Assembly (NCBI RefSeq): GCF_000576635.1
Contig: NZ_AVFL01000012.1
Location: forward strand, 124,001 to 188,000
Direction: 5' to 3'
DNA length: 64,000 nt
Origin: Skermanella stibiiresistens SB22
GTDB lineage: Bacteria; Pseudomonadota; Alphaproteobacteria; Azospirillales; Azospirillaceae
Of this stretch, positions 37,047-45,815 are shown in pieces. Each line of letters opens with the position of its first letter. The stretch's first letter is position 1. Made by a program: the position numbers and the translations under genes. The notes beneath the pieces were generated by a model, which was not told where the DNA came from, searched no databases, and was given only the letters and a program-made list of their open reading frames with translations.

Positions 37047-37286
37047 ATGGCTGGAGCGTCGGGAGCCAAGTCTTCGCGCATGCAGGTGCGCAGGCATCGT
37101 GAGAGGCTGCGCGAGCAAGTTCTGCGCCCGATCCAGATCTGGGTGCCGGACGTTCGGGCGTCATCATTCAACATGGAGGCGCACCGCCAGTCGCTCGCCG
37201 TCGCCGCGAGCGACCATAAGCGCGAGGATCAGGCGTTCATCGACACCGTGTCGGTCGTCGATTTGGGGGAATGCGGCGATGAATGA
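37047..37286 (+). CDS. MazE-type antitoxin (DUF3018)
   Basis: 79 residues. The pattern RVRRHRERLR-like (VRRHRERLREQVLRPIQIWVPDVRA) with EAHRQSLAVAAS and a C-terminal acidic tail QAFIDTVS is that of DUF3018, the antitoxin partner of many PemK/MazF toxins. It overlaps the toxin start by 4 bases (ATGA). Neutralises the toxin and should autoregulate through the palindrome upstream. Confidence 0.85.
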   Translation: MAGASGAKSSRMQVRRHRERLREQVLRPIQIWVPDVRASSFNMEAHRQSLAVAASDHKREDQAFIDTVSVVDLGECGDE

Positions 37287-37636
37287 GGCGCGGCGAGATT
37301 TGGACGGTATCTGGCGGCAAGGACTATGCGGGCAAGCCGCGCCCTGTCGTCATCGTCCAGGATGATGGCTTCGACGCCACCGACTCCATCACCATCTGCG
37401 TCTTCACCACGGATGAGACCGACGCGCCTCTCTTCTGCCTGCCGGTTGAACCGAGCGAACGGAATGGCTTGCGCTCTCCGTGCCGACTGATGGTGGACAA
37501 GGTCACGACCGTCCCGAAATCCAAGGTTGGATCCAAAGTTGGGCGCCTGGATGACGAGGATTTGCTGAGGCTCAACCAAGCCGTCATCGTCTTTCTAGGG
37601 CTTGCGGTTTCGCTGCGAGCGGGCCGGAAGGAATGA
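37283..37636 (+). CDS. PemK/MazF-family endoribonuclease toxin
   Basis: 117 residues. Family features: MRRGEIWTVSGGKDYAGKPRPVVIVQDD near the N-terminus, DSITICVFTT, and LMVDKVTTVPKSKVGSKVG. Toxins of this type cut single-stranded mRNA at short motifs. The reading frame is intact and the antitoxin is coupled to it by overlap, so this locus appears functional, unlike the ParDE remnant 0.5 kb away. Confidence 0.88.
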   Translation: MRRGEIWTVSGGKDYAGKPRPVVIVQDDGFDATDSITICVFTTDETDAPLFCLPVEPSERNGLRSPCRLMVDKVTTVPKSKVGSKVGRLDDEDLLRLNQAVIVFLGLAVSLRAGRKE

Positions 37637-37883
37637 AGGATGTGCGGGCGGATTCCGTCGTGATCGACCTCAGACCGGCCACGGACGCCGCCGCCTCGCT
37701 GTCTTTGCCTCCGACGACGCACCGTGGCGTGGACTCTGGCCGTTCTGGTTGCCTCGCGGGTGCGCGATGACCTATGGCATGTCCCGCAGGCTTTGAAGGA
37801 TCATGGGATCGAAGGGCGACTTGATTTCAATCCTCGCTGCCGCCTCGGATGTGAACGGCGTTCGTGGCTTTGTTCTGAAGTGG

Positions 37884-37970
37884 CGGATGAGGTGGGATTC
37901 GAACCCACGGTGAGCTTGCACCCACGGCGGTTTTCAAGACCGCTGCCTTAAACCACTCGGCCACCCATCC
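37884..37970 (-). tRNA. tRNA-Ser (anticodon TGA)
   Basis: On the minus strand the 87-base sequence folds as a class II tRNA. The acceptor is GGATGGG with CTCATCC, discriminator G, and the anticodon loop CTTGAAA gives TGA. A long variable arm (GTGGGTGCAAGCTCAC) and the T-loop GTTCGAATCC are present. CCA is encoded immediately after (37881-37883). A type II variable arm plus the TGA anticodon identify serine, decoding UCA (and probably UCN). Confidence 0.95.
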
Positions 37971-38125
37971 AGCGTCGCGTCGGGGCCATTCACCCCGCGC
38001 AAGAGCGACGGCGGATACATGCCGCGCCATCACGCTCGGGTCAACAGCGAACACGTCGCGCCAGGGAAGATCCAGCGGCCCGATCGGCATCGCGGCTCGA
38101 TATGATGATCCTCACCTCCGCTGAC

Positions 38126-38205
38126 GAAAAAGGGCCCCGCTGCGATTGCCGCGCGGGGCCCAAGTCTAGGGAGGAAACGCAACCAATTGCGCTGGACACA
38201 GTTTT
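38126..38205 (-). ncRNA. Candidate small RNA with CU-rich single-stranded motif and strong terminator
   Basis: No protein gene lies upstream, yet a strong intrinsic terminator reads leftward: GGGCCCCGC pairs with GCGGGGCCC and is followed by five T (38131-38127). Just before it is a single-stranded stretch containing TTTCCTCCCTAGACTT, complementary to ribosome-binding sites. Before that is a small hairpin, CGCAA-TTGG-TTGCG (38191-38178). The order hairpin, CU-rich linker, terminator hairpin is typical of alphaproteobacterial trans-acting sRNAs such as the MmgR/alpha-r8 kind. The 5' end is a guess; the transcript is expected to be about 80 nt. No sRNA database comparison was possible. Confidence 0.5.
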
Positions 38206-38790
38206 AGGTTGGATCATTTAAAAATTCGTTAACCATAACTCGCCGTTTGTCGATTTTTACCTGAGACGCCCAGTTAGAGAAGCCGCGTTCTCCGCCAACT
38301 CGCCACCTCCATCCGGATTCGACAACGCTCCCTTCGGCGGCGATGTCAGGTGCCTGATTATCCGCTATGCGAATCATCCTAGGCGGTCTCTATCGAAAGG
38401 CGTATATAGATCTTGCGGCAAAATCGCCCGATTGGCGGGGTTTAAGTTTGGGGGTCGGAAGATGGTGCTTGCGCGGCGCACGATAATTTTTGAAACTCGC
38501 TGTCACGGCAGAGACCCAAGCAAAGGGCGAGGGAGCGGCGAGGCTCCGTCAGACGCGAAGGCGATCACGGCCTTCGTCATGCCGCTCGGTGCATAGAGAC
38601 ACCGCTCCCGACAAAACCACCCGGCCAGCCCCGATCCTGCGGGTAACAAGGATCGCGAGGGACGGCACAAGGGTAGGGGAGCGGCGCTACGGGAAGGGTT
38701 GATGAGGTGAGATTGAGCTGACCCTGCCACCAACCCGTGGCGGGATAGTCCTATCTGTCCCTGATTGGCTTTGAGGAAGGGGTTCTGCAC
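38206..38790 (+). other. Non-coding region upstream of nifA
   Basis: About 585 bp. It holds the presumed promoter of the candidate sRNA (minus side) and of nifA (plus side). The part 38210-38260 is AT-rich. A hairpin around 38560-38580 (CGAAGGC with GCCTTCG) and a further GGAGC/GCTCC hairpin near 38533 lie in the possible nifA leader. No clear sigma-54 element or TGT-N10-ACA site is seen before nifA. Confidence 0.45.
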
Positions 38791-40704
38791 ATGGCCGGAG
38801 CGACACGCCAGAATCAGTCGAGCGTTGAACTCTTCGCTATCTATGAAGTCAGCAAGATCCTGAGTTCCTCACTAGACCTTCAGCAGACGCTGCGCGAGGT
38901 CCTGAGGCTGCTGTCGTACCATCTGCAAATGCAGCGCGGGCGGATCTGCCTGCTGACCGACGACAGCACGCTGAAGCTGATCGCGGCGCTCGGCATGTCG
39001 CATGAGGAGATGGAGCGGGGCCAGTACCGCGCGGGAGAGGGCATCGTCGGGCGGATCGTCAAGACCGGCATGCCGGCCGTCGTGCCGAACCTCGCCGACG
39101 AACCGCTCTTCCTCAACCGCACCGGCGGGCGCCACGACATCGCCGAGGTGGTGATCAGCCTGGTCGGCGTGCCGATCAAGGCGGCCGGCGAGTGCATCGG
39201 CGTCATGACCATCGACCGCATCAGCGACGATGGCTACACCGGCAACTTCGACAGCGACGTCCGTCTGCTGACCATGGTCGCCAACCTGATCGGTCAGACC
39301 GTGCGCCTGCACCGCACCGTCGCCGAGGAACGGCGCTTCATGATGCGGGAGAAGTTCCGCCTGCAGAAGGAAGTCTCCAAGGTCGACTATCAGGTCGACA
39401 ACGTGGTGTGCAGCAGCAAGCGCATGCAGGAGGTGCTGGCCCAGGTCCACCGCGTCGCGCCGTTCCGCTCCACCGTGCTGATCCGCGGCGAGAGCGGAAC
39501 CGGCAAGGAGCTGATCGCGCGCGCCATCCACATGCTCAGTTCACGGAAGGAACAACCGTTCATCCGCATCAACTGCGCCGCCTTGCCGGAAAGCTTGCTG
39601 GAGTCGGAGTTGTTCGGCCACGAGCGCGGCGCCTTCACCGGCGCCAACCGCGATCACAAGGGCCGGTTCGAGCTGGCGACCGGCGGCACCCTGTTCCTGG
39701 ACGAGATCGGCGACATTTCCCCATCGTTCCAGGCCAAGCTGCTGCGGGTCCTGCAGGAGCAGGAGTTCGAGCGGGTTGGCGGCACCAAGACGATCAAGAC
39801 GGATGTCAGGATCATCACGGCCACCAACGTCAACCTGGAGGAGGCGGTGGCACAGGGCAAGTTCCGCGCCGACTTGTATTACCGCATCAACGTGGTGACC
39901 ATCTTCCTGCCGCCGCTTCGCGAGCGCAGCGACGACATCCCGCTGCTGGCCAGTCACTTCGTGCAGAAGTTCAATCGCGACAACGGACTGAACGTGGCGC
40001 TCCACGACGACGCCCTGGACATCCTCAAGAAGTGTCCGTGGCCCGGCAATGTCCGCGAGCTGGAAAACTGCATCGAGCGGGCGGCGACGCTGTGTCGGGA
40101 TGGGGTGATCTGGGACCTGGATCTCTCCTGCCAGATGAACCTCTGTTACTCCTCCACCCTGTGGCACCACCGGACGATCACGCCGACGGCGGGGGCGGCG
40201 GTCCCGTCCTACGCCACGCCGCCCAACGGCGGCGCGATGCCGCCCATGGCCCAGGCGGCGCCCGCCCGTTCCAGTTGTAATACCGTCGGGGTTCCAGGCT
40301 GCTCGGCGGCCAACGGCGGGTCCTGCGCCGCCGCTCCGGCCACCATGCTGCCCAGCGCCATCCCCCAAGGCGCCCTCCCACCGATGGCCCAGCCCGGCCG
40401 CCTGCCGCCTCCCATGCCGCCCCACTCGCCGCAGTCCCCGTCGATGGGCAATCCTTCCGCCCAGACGGACGCGTTCATCTCGGCCGACGCGCTGAACGAG
40501 GCGGCTGTTGGCGAATTGCTGGGAATGCGGATTGGCAACGGGGGTCCGGACGAGCCTGAATTCACCACGCCGCGCGACCGCCTCCTTTGGGCGATGGAGC
40601 GGACCGGCTGGGTCCAGGCCAAAGCCGGACGGTTGCTGGGGCTGACGACGAGGCAGGTCAGCTACGCCCTTCGCAAGTACAACATCGAAATAAAACGATT
40701 CTAA
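38791..40704 (+). CDS. nifA: NifA, sigma-54-dependent activator of nif genes
   Basis: 637 residues. GAF domain about 22-170. The central AAA+ domain has Walker A GESGTGKE (233-240), the sigma-54 contact loop GAFTGA (280-285) and Walker B LFLDEIG (301-307). Four cysteines, C415, C427, C447 and C452, give the C-X11-C-X19-C-X4-C pattern of oxygen-sensitive NifA proteins that work without NifL. A very long Pro/Ala/Met-rich linker (about 455-570, with three extra Cys at 496, 504 and 512) leads to the C-terminal Fis-type HTH (about 592-637, [21 protein letters not shown]). A GGAAGGGG ribosome site precedes the ATG. It activates the nifB and nifH operons through the TGT-N10-ACA sites in this window. 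Confidence 0.97.
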   Translation: MAGATRQNQSSVELFAIYEVSKILSSSLDLQQTLREVLRLLSYHLQMQRGRICLLTDDSTLKLIAALGMSHEEMERGQYRAGEGIVGRIVKTGMPAVVPNLADEPLFLNRTGGRHDIAEVVISLVGVPIKAAGECIGVMTIDRISDDGYTGNFDSDVRLLTMVANLIGQTVRLHRTVAEERRFMMREKFRLQKEVSKVDYQVDNVVCSSKRMQEVLAQVHRVAPFRSTVLIRGESGTGKELIARAIHMLSSRKEQPFIRINCAALPESLLESELFGHERGAFTGANRDHKGRFELATGGTLFLDEIGDISPSFQAKLLRVLQEQEFERVGGTKTIKTDVRIITATNVNLEEAVAQGKFRADLYYRINVVTIFLPPLRERSDDIPLLASHFVQKFNRDNGLNVALHDDALDILKKCPWPGNVRELENCIERAATLCRDGVIWDLDLSCQMNLCYSSTLWHHRTITPTAGAAVPSYATPPNGGAMPPMAQAAPARSSCNTVGVPGCSAANGGSCAAAPATMLPSAIPQGALPPMAQPGRLPPPMPPHSPQSPSMGNPSAQTDAFISADALNEAAVGELLGMRIGNGGPDEPEFTTPRDRLLWAMERTGWVQAKAGRLLGLTTRQVSYALRKYNIEIKRF

Positions 40705-40814
40705 GAAAACCGACCTTGGCGTGTACCCCCTCGCTGGTTATATAGTTAATGCGGTCGGCCCACCGCCTCCGGGCGAGGGGCCGCCGCGAGAACCAATCAG
40801 CTTGGGGAAACACC

Positions 40815-40970
40815 ATGACTGAGAAGCAAAAGGGGCTGACAACCCCGCGGGGGCACCCGGCGACGGGTAGGAACGTTCCGCGAAACGTCGGGGAGAAGGG
40901 GACGGCGACCCAGGAAAATCGCCAATCCGCGAGGCACAATCTCATCGGCCAGGCCAGCGACGGCATCTGA
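40815..40970 (+). CDS. Short catalase-N-terminus-like ORF (51 residues)
   Basis: ATG 40815 has GGGGAAA eight bases upstream. The chain begins MTEKQKGLTTPRGHPATG and continues VGEKGTATQEN. This resembles residues 19-52 of the full-length catalase encoded 214 bp downstream (K-x-LT-x3-GHP-x-T, R-x-VG-x2-G-x-AT-x-EN-x-Q). The similarity stops where the catalase core would begin. It could be a remnant of a duplicated catalase gene or a small expressed protein; a proper ribosome site and an uninterrupted frame keep the second possibility open. Confidence 0.5.
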   Translation: MTEKQKGLTTPRGHPATGRNVPRNVGEKGTATQENRQSARHNLIGQASDGI

Positions 40971-41183
40971 AATCCGCGTCCAGACAATGGCGTCTGGCGC
41001 TGCGGCTGTTTCGACCGCTGTCCGCGCCGGGATTCGCCAATACAGCTTCACGCGTTCAGGCGAACGTTTGGACCAAACTTGGCCGGCGATAATCAGTCGG
41101 CCGATGCTCGCCTGATGGTGCCCGGGCTTAGAGGATCATCCTCGCCACCACCCGAGGTGCCGCCATGAAAAGGGAGAGAGCTT

Positions 41184-42920
41184 ATGGACAACAACTCCAA
41201 TCGGCCTGGAACGGGCGGTAACGGACCTTCGGGAACCTCCGACAAGACCCTGACCAATCGGCAGGGGCATCCGATCACCAACAACCAGTCCCAGCGCACC
41301 GTCGGCAGCCGCGGCCCGGCGACGCTGGAGAACTACCAATTTCTCGAGAAGATCACCCATTTCGACCGCGAGCGGATCCCCGAGCGCGTCGTGCATGCCC
41401 GTGGCTTCGTCTGCTATGGCGATCTCGAGGTGACGGGTAAGATCGGTGACGAGCCCGCCTCCAAGTACACCCGGGCCAAGCTGTTCCAGGAGGCCGGCAA
41501 GAAGACGCCGCTCGCGGTCCGTTTCTCCACCGTGATCGGGGGGCGCGACAGTTCGGAGACCGCCCGCGATCCCCGCGGTTTCGCCGTCAAGTTCTACACC
41601 GAGGACGGCAATTGGGACTTGGTCGGCAATAACCTGCCGGTTTTCTTCATCCGGGACGCCATCAAGTTCCCGGACGTCATCCACTCCTTGAAGCCGGACC
41701 CGGTGACCTTCCGCCAGGAGCCGAACCGGATCTTCGACTTCATGAGCCAGACGCCGGAATCAATGAACATGCTGACGCATCTGTTCAGCCCGCGCGGCAT
41801 TCCGGCGAACTACCGGCATATGGAAGGGTTTGGCGTCAACACCTACAAGATGGTCAACCAGCAGGGTGACACCGTCCTGGTCAAGTACCATTTCCACCCG
41901 CAACTGGGCGTCGCCAGCCTGACGGCGGACGAGGCGGCCAAGGTCCAGGGGCAGGAATTGGGATCCGCCACGATGGACCTGTTCCAGGCGATCGAGCGGG
42001 GCGACTATCCGAAGTGGGACATGTTCGTCCAGATCATGGAGGATCACGAGCATCCCGAGTTGGATTGGGACCCGCTGGACGACACCAAGGTCTGGCCCGA
42101 GAAGGACTTCCCGCTGCGTCACGTCGGCACCATGACGCTGAACCGCAACGTCGAAGACTTCTTCAATGAGAATGAGCAGATCGCCATGGGCACCGGCGTG
42201 CTGGTGGACGGGCTCGACTTCTCCGACGACAAGATGCTGGTCGGCCGCACCTTCTCCTATTCCGACACCCAACGGTATCGGGTGGGCACGAACTACCTGC
42301 AACTGCCGGTGAATCAGCCGAAGAACGCCCGGGTGGCGACCAACCTTTCCGGTGGTCAGATGTCGTTCCATCGCGATCTGGCGCCGGGGCAGAACCCCCA
42401 CATCAACTTCGAGCCGTCCATCCATGATGGGCTGCGCGAGTCGGATCGGGATCAGTCGAGCAACCCTCCGGAAATCCAAGGCCGGCTGACGCGCAGTGTG
42501 ATCGAGCGGCGCAACGACTATGTCCAGCCGCGGGCGCGTTACAGCACCATCCAGGAATGGGAACGCGACGACCTGGTCCTGAACATGGGCACCCTGCTGG
42601 GCCAGTGCGAGCGGGACGTCCAGGAACGGATGATCTGGCACTTCCTGCTGGTCCATGACGACTACGGCAAGCGCGTCGGCGAGATCCTTGGAATCACCGC
42701 CGACGATGTCCGCAACCTCCAGCCGCTGCCGAAGCAGGTGCTGACGGAGGAGGACAAGCGCCGGCTCCAGAACCTCGGCGCCAATGGCGACAAGATCGAT
42801 CCGAGCGTCTGGGGCCAGTGGACCAGTTCCGTCAAGGACGACCGGGCGAAGGCCGAGGATGTCCTGAGCGGCATGAAGGGCGCCCAGGCGGCCATGCGGC
42901 ACGATCAAGCCGCCGAGTAA
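41184..42920 (+). CDS. Monofunctional heme catalase
   Basis: 578 residues, a large-type N-terminus but without the C-terminal domain of clade 2 enzymes. Catalytic His in RVVHARG (H71), Asn in WDLVGNN (149-150), and the heme-ligand Tyr in [16 protein letters not shown] (Y359). It decomposes hydrogen peroxide. Cytoplasmic; no signal peptide. It lies between nifA and the nifB promoter, and its own terminator precedes the NifA sites, so it is a separate unit. Placement suggests protection of the oxygen-sensitive nif system, but this is inference. Confidence 0.95.
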   Translation: MDNNSNRPGTGGNGPSGTSDKTLTNRQGHPITNNQSQRTVGSRGPATLENYQFLEKITHFDRERIPERVVHARGFVCYGDLEVTGKIGDEPASKYTRAKLFQEAGKKTPLAVRFSTVIGGRDSSETARDPRGFAVKFYTEDGNWDLVGNNLPVFFIRDAIKFPDVIHSLKPDPVTFRQEPNRIFDFMSQTPESMNMLTHLFSPRGIPANYRHMEGFGVNTYKMVNQQGDTVLVKYHFHPQLGVASLTADEAAKVQGQELGSATMDLFQAIERGDYPKWDMFVQIMEDHEHPELDWDPLDDTKVWPEKDFPLRHVGTMTLNRNVEDFFNENEQIAMGTGVLVDGLDFSDDKMLVGRTFSYSDTQRYRVGTNYLQLPVNQPKNARVATNLSGGQMSFHRDLAPGQNPHINFEPSIHDGLRESDRDQSSNPPEIQGRLTRSVIERRNDYVQPRARYSTIQEWERDDLVLNMGTLLGQCERDVQERMIWHFLLVHDDYGKRVGEILGITADDVRNLQPLPKQVLTEEDKRRLQNLGANGDKIDPSVWGQWTSSVKDDRAKAEDVLSGMKGAQAAMRHDQAAE

Positions 42921-42928
42921 ATCCGGCG

Positions 42929-42974
42929 GATCCAGGTTACGGGGATCCTGGTTACTGGGGTCCTGGTTGTGGGG
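42929..42974 (+). repeat. Three imperfect 15-16-base tandem repeats
   Basis: Units of the type GATCCNGGTTACNGGG occur at 42929-42943, 42944-42959 and 42960-42974, directly after the catalase stop. They precede the terminator and so lie in the 3' untranslated part of the mRNA. Confidence 0.6.
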
Positions 42975-42976
42975 GA

Positions 42977-43004
42977 GGGGCGGCGATCACATCGCCGCCC
43001 CTTT
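42977..43004 (+). terminator. Rho-independent terminator of the catalase gene
   Basis: Perfect 11-bp stem: GGGGCGGCGAT (42977-42987), loop CAC, ATCGCCGCCCC (42991-43001), then TTT. It insulates the catalase gene from the nifB operon. Confidence 0.85.
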
Positions 43005-43069
43005 CACGTTTTCGGGGCTCGTGGGTCCGACGCGCACGCTTACTCCGTCGAAAAACCCTCCCCAATCCG

Positions 43070-43085
43070 TGTCGGTTATCCGACA
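43070..43085 (+). promoter_or_regulatory. NifA upstream activator site before nifB
   Basis: TGTCGGTTATCCGACA fits TGT-N10-ACA exactly and is a perfect palindrome. It lies about 107 bp before the -24 element of the nifB promoter, a normal distance for NifA binding with DNA looping. Confidence 0.85.
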
Positions 43086-43190
43086 GGATCCCGACAGACA
43101 TCACGCTCCCCGTTGCCAACATGACATCGGAAAATTGTCCGGTGCTCCTTAACTGATTGAAACTGAAACGGATTTCGGTTTCAAGGAAAC

Positions 43191-43206
43191 TGGCCCCATT
43201 CTTGCT
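43191..43206 (+). promoter_or_regulatory. Sigma-54 promoter (-24/-12) of the nifB operon
   Basis: TGGCCCCATTCTTGCT has GG at 43192-43193 and GC at 43204-43205 with exactly ten bases between, as required by RpoN. It lies 57 bp upstream of the nifB ATG and downstream of the NifA site. Confidence 0.88.
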
Positions 43207-43262
43207 GTCCTCCTTCCGCAGAGCCTCCGGGACGTCTTTGGCTGTACGGGAAGGATTGGACC

Positions 43263-44807
43263 ATGAATGTAATCTCGCTGGACAGTATCTTCGCCTTAGG
43301 GGAAATGAAGTCCCAGCCAGCGCCTGAAGCATCGGGCTGCACGACATCCAGTTGCGGTTCGTCCGATGGCCCGTCGGACATGGCTCCGGAAGTGTGGGAA
43401 AAGGTCAAGAACCATCCCTGCTACAGCGAGGAGGCGCACCATTACTATGCGCGCATGCATGTGGCGGTGGCTCCGGCTTGCAACATCCAATGCAATTACT
43501 GTAACCGCAAATATGACTGCGCCAACGAGAGCCGTCCGGGCGTCGTCAGCGAGAAGCTGACCGCCGATCAGGCGGTCCGCAAGGTCCTGGCGGTCGCCGC
43601 CGAGATTCCGCAGCTGTCCGTCGTCGGCATCGCCGGTCCGGGCGACAGCTTGGCCGCCGGCGCCAAGAACACCCTGAACACATTCGACCAGCTTTCCCAA
43701 CTGGCGCCAGACATCAAGCTGTGCCTGTCGACCAACGGTCTGGCGCTGCCCGACTATGTGCATCGCCTGAAGGCGACCAACATCGACCACGTCACGATCA
43801 CCATCAACATGGTCGATCCCGAGGTGGGCCAGCACATCTATCCGTGGATCTTCCACAACCACAAGCGCTACACCGGGATCGAGGCGTCGCGCATCCTGCA
43901 CGAACGCCAGATGCTGGGCCTGGAGATGCTCCAGGAGGCCGGCATCCTGGCCAAGATCAACTCGGTCATGATTCCCGGGATCAACGACGAGCACCTGATC
44001 GACGTCAACCGCGAGGTCAAGAAGCGCGGCGCGTTCCTGCACAACATCATGCCGCTGATCTCCGACGCAGCGCACGGCACCCATTTCGGTCTGACCGGCC
44101 AGCGCGGCCCGACCGCGCAGGAGCTGAAGGCGCTTCAGGACAAGTGCGAAGGCGACATGAAGCTGATGCGGCATTGCCGCCAGTGCCGCGCCGACGCGGT
44201 CGGCCTGCTGGGCGAGGACCGCGGCAGCGAGTTCACCGCCGAGAAGGTCATGCTGATGGATGTCGACCTGGACGGGGCCGGCTTCGAGAAGCGCGAGACC
44301 TACCGCGAGCATGTCGAGTCGGAGCGCGCGACCCGTCACGCCTCCAAGGCGGCGGCCATCGCCGAGGTCGCCCACATCGCCGGCGAGAAGCCGATCCTGG
44401 TCGCCGTCGCGACCAAGGGCGGCGAGCGGATCAACGAGCATTTCGGCCACGCCAAGGAATTCCAGATCTACGAAGTGACCGCCAAGGGCGCCAAGTTCGT
44501 CGGTCACCGCCGCGTCGACCTGTATTGCGAAGGCGGTTCGGGTGACGAGGACGGGCTCGAAACCATCATCAACGCGATCAACGACTGCGTCGCGGTGTTC
44601 GTCGCCAAGATCGGCGGCTGCCCGAGCAAGTCGCTGGAAGCGGCCGGCATCGAGCCGGTCGACAGCTATGCCTTCGAGTACATCGAGGAATCGGCCCTGG
44701 CCTATTACGCGTCCTACACGGAGCGGCTGGGCAGTGGGGCGATCCACGAGAAGATCGGCGCCGACGCGTCCATCCGGCAAGGCGCCTACACCGCCCGTCG
44801 CGCCTGA
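43263..44807 (+). CDS. nifB: NifB, radical SAM FeMo-co precursor synthase
   Basis: 514 residues. The radical SAM cluster motif C-x3-C-x2-C is at C73, C77 and C80 (ACNIQCNYC). SAM-binding region VVGIAGPGDS follows. Cys pair in HCRQCRADAVG near residues 301-304. The C-terminal about 120 residues (from ILVAVATKGGERINEHFGHA) are the NifX/NafY-like domain that binds NifB-co. It converts Fe-S clusters to the 8Fe-9S-C core NifB-co. First gene of the operon, preceded by a -24/-12 promoter and a NifA site. Confidence 0.97.
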   Translation: MNVISLDSIFALGEMKSQPAPEASGCTTSSCGSSDGPSDMAPEVWEKVKNHPCYSEEAHHYYARMHVAVAPACNIQCNYCNRKYDCANESRPGVVSEKLTADQAVRKVLAVAAEIPQLSVVGIAGPGDSLAAGAKNTLNTFDQLSQLAPDIKLCLSTNGLALPDYVHRLKATNIDHVTITINMVDPEVGQHIYPWIFHNHKRYTGIEASRILHERQMLGLEMLQEAGILAKINSVMIPGINDEHLIDVNREVKKRGAFLHNIMPLISDAAHGTHFGLTGQRGPTAQELKALQDKCEGDMKLMRHCRQCRADAVGLLGEDRGSEFTAEKVMLMDVDLDGAGFEKRETYREHVESERATRHASKAAAIAEVAHIAGEKPILVAVATKGGERINEHFGHAKEFQIYEVTAKGAKFVGHRRVDLYCEGGSGDEDGLETIINAINDCVAVFVAKIGGCPSKSLEAAGIEPVDSYAFEYIEESALAYYASYTERLGSGAIHEKIGADASIRQGAYTARRA

Positions 44808-44939
44808 CCGCGCCACCACGCCCGGACCGCGATCGGGTGCGCTGATTGACCACCTTGGCGGCAACGCCACGGCGGTTGAAAACCAAGTGACAAATTTCAT
44901 AGTTCCGGCGGCGAGGCCGGATTCAATAGGAGAAGAGAA

Positions 44940-45131
44940 GTGGCCTACAAAATCAAAGCCAGCGATTGCACCGTCTGCGGCGCCTGCGAGGCCGAATGCC
45001 CGAACGAGGCGATCAGCTTCAAGAAGGGCACCTATGTGATCGACGCCGCCAAGTGCACCGAGTGCCAGGGCAAGTTCGACGCCCCGCAGTGCGCGGCGGT
45101 TTGCCCGGCCGACTGCTGCGTTCCCGCCTGA
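44940..45131 (+). CDS. fdxN: Ferredoxin FdxN, 2[4Fe-4S] type, nif-linked
   Basis: 63 residues starting at GTG 44940, with AGGAGAAGA close by. Two cluster motifs: [12 protein letters not shown] (C-x2-C-x2-C-x3-C-P) and C-x2-C ... C-x3-CP (KCTECQ ... CAAVCPADC). It is a nif-cluster ferredoxin thought to feed electrons or clusters to NifB or nitrogenase. A stem-loop follows its stop codon. Confidence 0.93.
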   Translation: MAYKIKASDCTVCGACEAECPNEAISFKKGTYVIDAAKCTECQGKFDAPQCAAVCPADCCVPA

Positions 45132-45137
45132 CGCACC

Positions 45138-45181
45138 GGATCGGTGACGGGGGAGCGCCCAGGCAATCCCATCACCGATCC
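45138..45181 (+). other. Stem-loop after fdxN
   Basis: GGATCGGTGA (45138-45147) pairs with TCACCGATCC (45172-45181), a perfect 10-bp stem with a 24-base loop. No T-run follows, so it is more likely a transcript-stabilising or partial-attenuation element within the operon than a full terminator. Confidence 0.6.
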
Positions 45182-45213
45182 CCTCTTGGCCCCGCGTTGA
45201 CGGGAGTGTTCGT

Positions 45214-45813
45214 GTGTCACCGTCCGACACGTCACCCTTGGACCCGATGACCCTCGACCGGACGAACTCCGGTCGATCGGAGACCCACGGCCACGATCCG
45301 GGCGACATCGAAGACGACGCGTGGCTGTCGCGTCGCTACTACGGCGGTGATCTTCCCGCCGAGGCCGAGCGGGAACTTCATCTGGCGGGCCGTCACTACT
45401 GCGACGACGCCACCGCCGAAGCCCATCTTGCGCGAGCCGCCCAGATCGCCCCTGGGCACCGAGCGGTCGATCTCGGCCACTACAAATACTTCCTCTACAA
45501 GGCCCGCCTGACCGAGGCCCTGGCCTACGCCCATCGGATGCTCGAACACGCCAGCGCCGGACTTGGTCTCAACCACTGCGACTGGCGACAGGTCACCCGG
45601 CGGCACGCGGACTTCGACTCGCTGGAACCGGGGCCGCGCGTCTACCTCTTCACGGTCAAGGCGTTGGGCTACCTGCATGTCCGGGTCGGACGTCAGGCGG
45701 AAGGCCGCGTCATCCTGGAGAAGGTGGCCGAACTGGATCCGGCCGATCGGGTCGGCACCCGTCCCCTGCTGGCCGTCCTCGACCGGCGGGAACACGACCG
45801 GGAGGATGACTGA
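45214..45813 (+). CDS. Helical-repeat protein of the nif operon, TPR-like
   Basis: 199 residues, probable GTG start at 45214 with GGGAG upstream. The chain is helical with tetratricopeptide-like spacing, for instance YYGGDLPAEAERELHLAGRHY, AHLARAAQIAPGHRAVDLGHYKYF, and VILEKVAELDPADRV. Two CH/HC pairs, but no clear metal motif. A companion of nifB in many alphaproteobacterial nif clusters by position; function not known. It is followed 2 bp later by the LRV gene. Confidence 0.72.
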   Translation: MSPSDTSPLDPMTLDRTNSGRSETHGHDPGDIEDDAWLSRRYYGGDLPAEAERELHLAGRHYCDDATAEAHLARAAQIAPGHRAVDLGHYKYFLYKARLTEALAYAHRMLEHASAGLGLNHCDWRQVTRRHADFDSLEPGPRVYLFTVKALGYLHVRVGRQAEGRVILEKVAELDPADRVGTRPLLAVLDRREHDREDD

Positions 45814-45815
45814 TC

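Noticed and set aside
37602-37796. Open frame between mazF and tRNA-Ser
   Set aside because: No start site with a ribosome site, no recognisable domain, and overlap with the toxin end. About 240 bp left as unassigned.
38463-38478. Possible sigma-54 element upstream of nifA (TGGTGC with GC ten bases on)
   Set aside because: The -12 half lacks TTGC, and no TGT-N10-ACA site lies upstream; in GC-rich DNA such a spacing occurs by chance.
43296-45308. 670-codon open frame on the minus strand
   Set aside because: Antisense to nifB and fdxN with no recognisable domains; codon bias explains the absence of stops.
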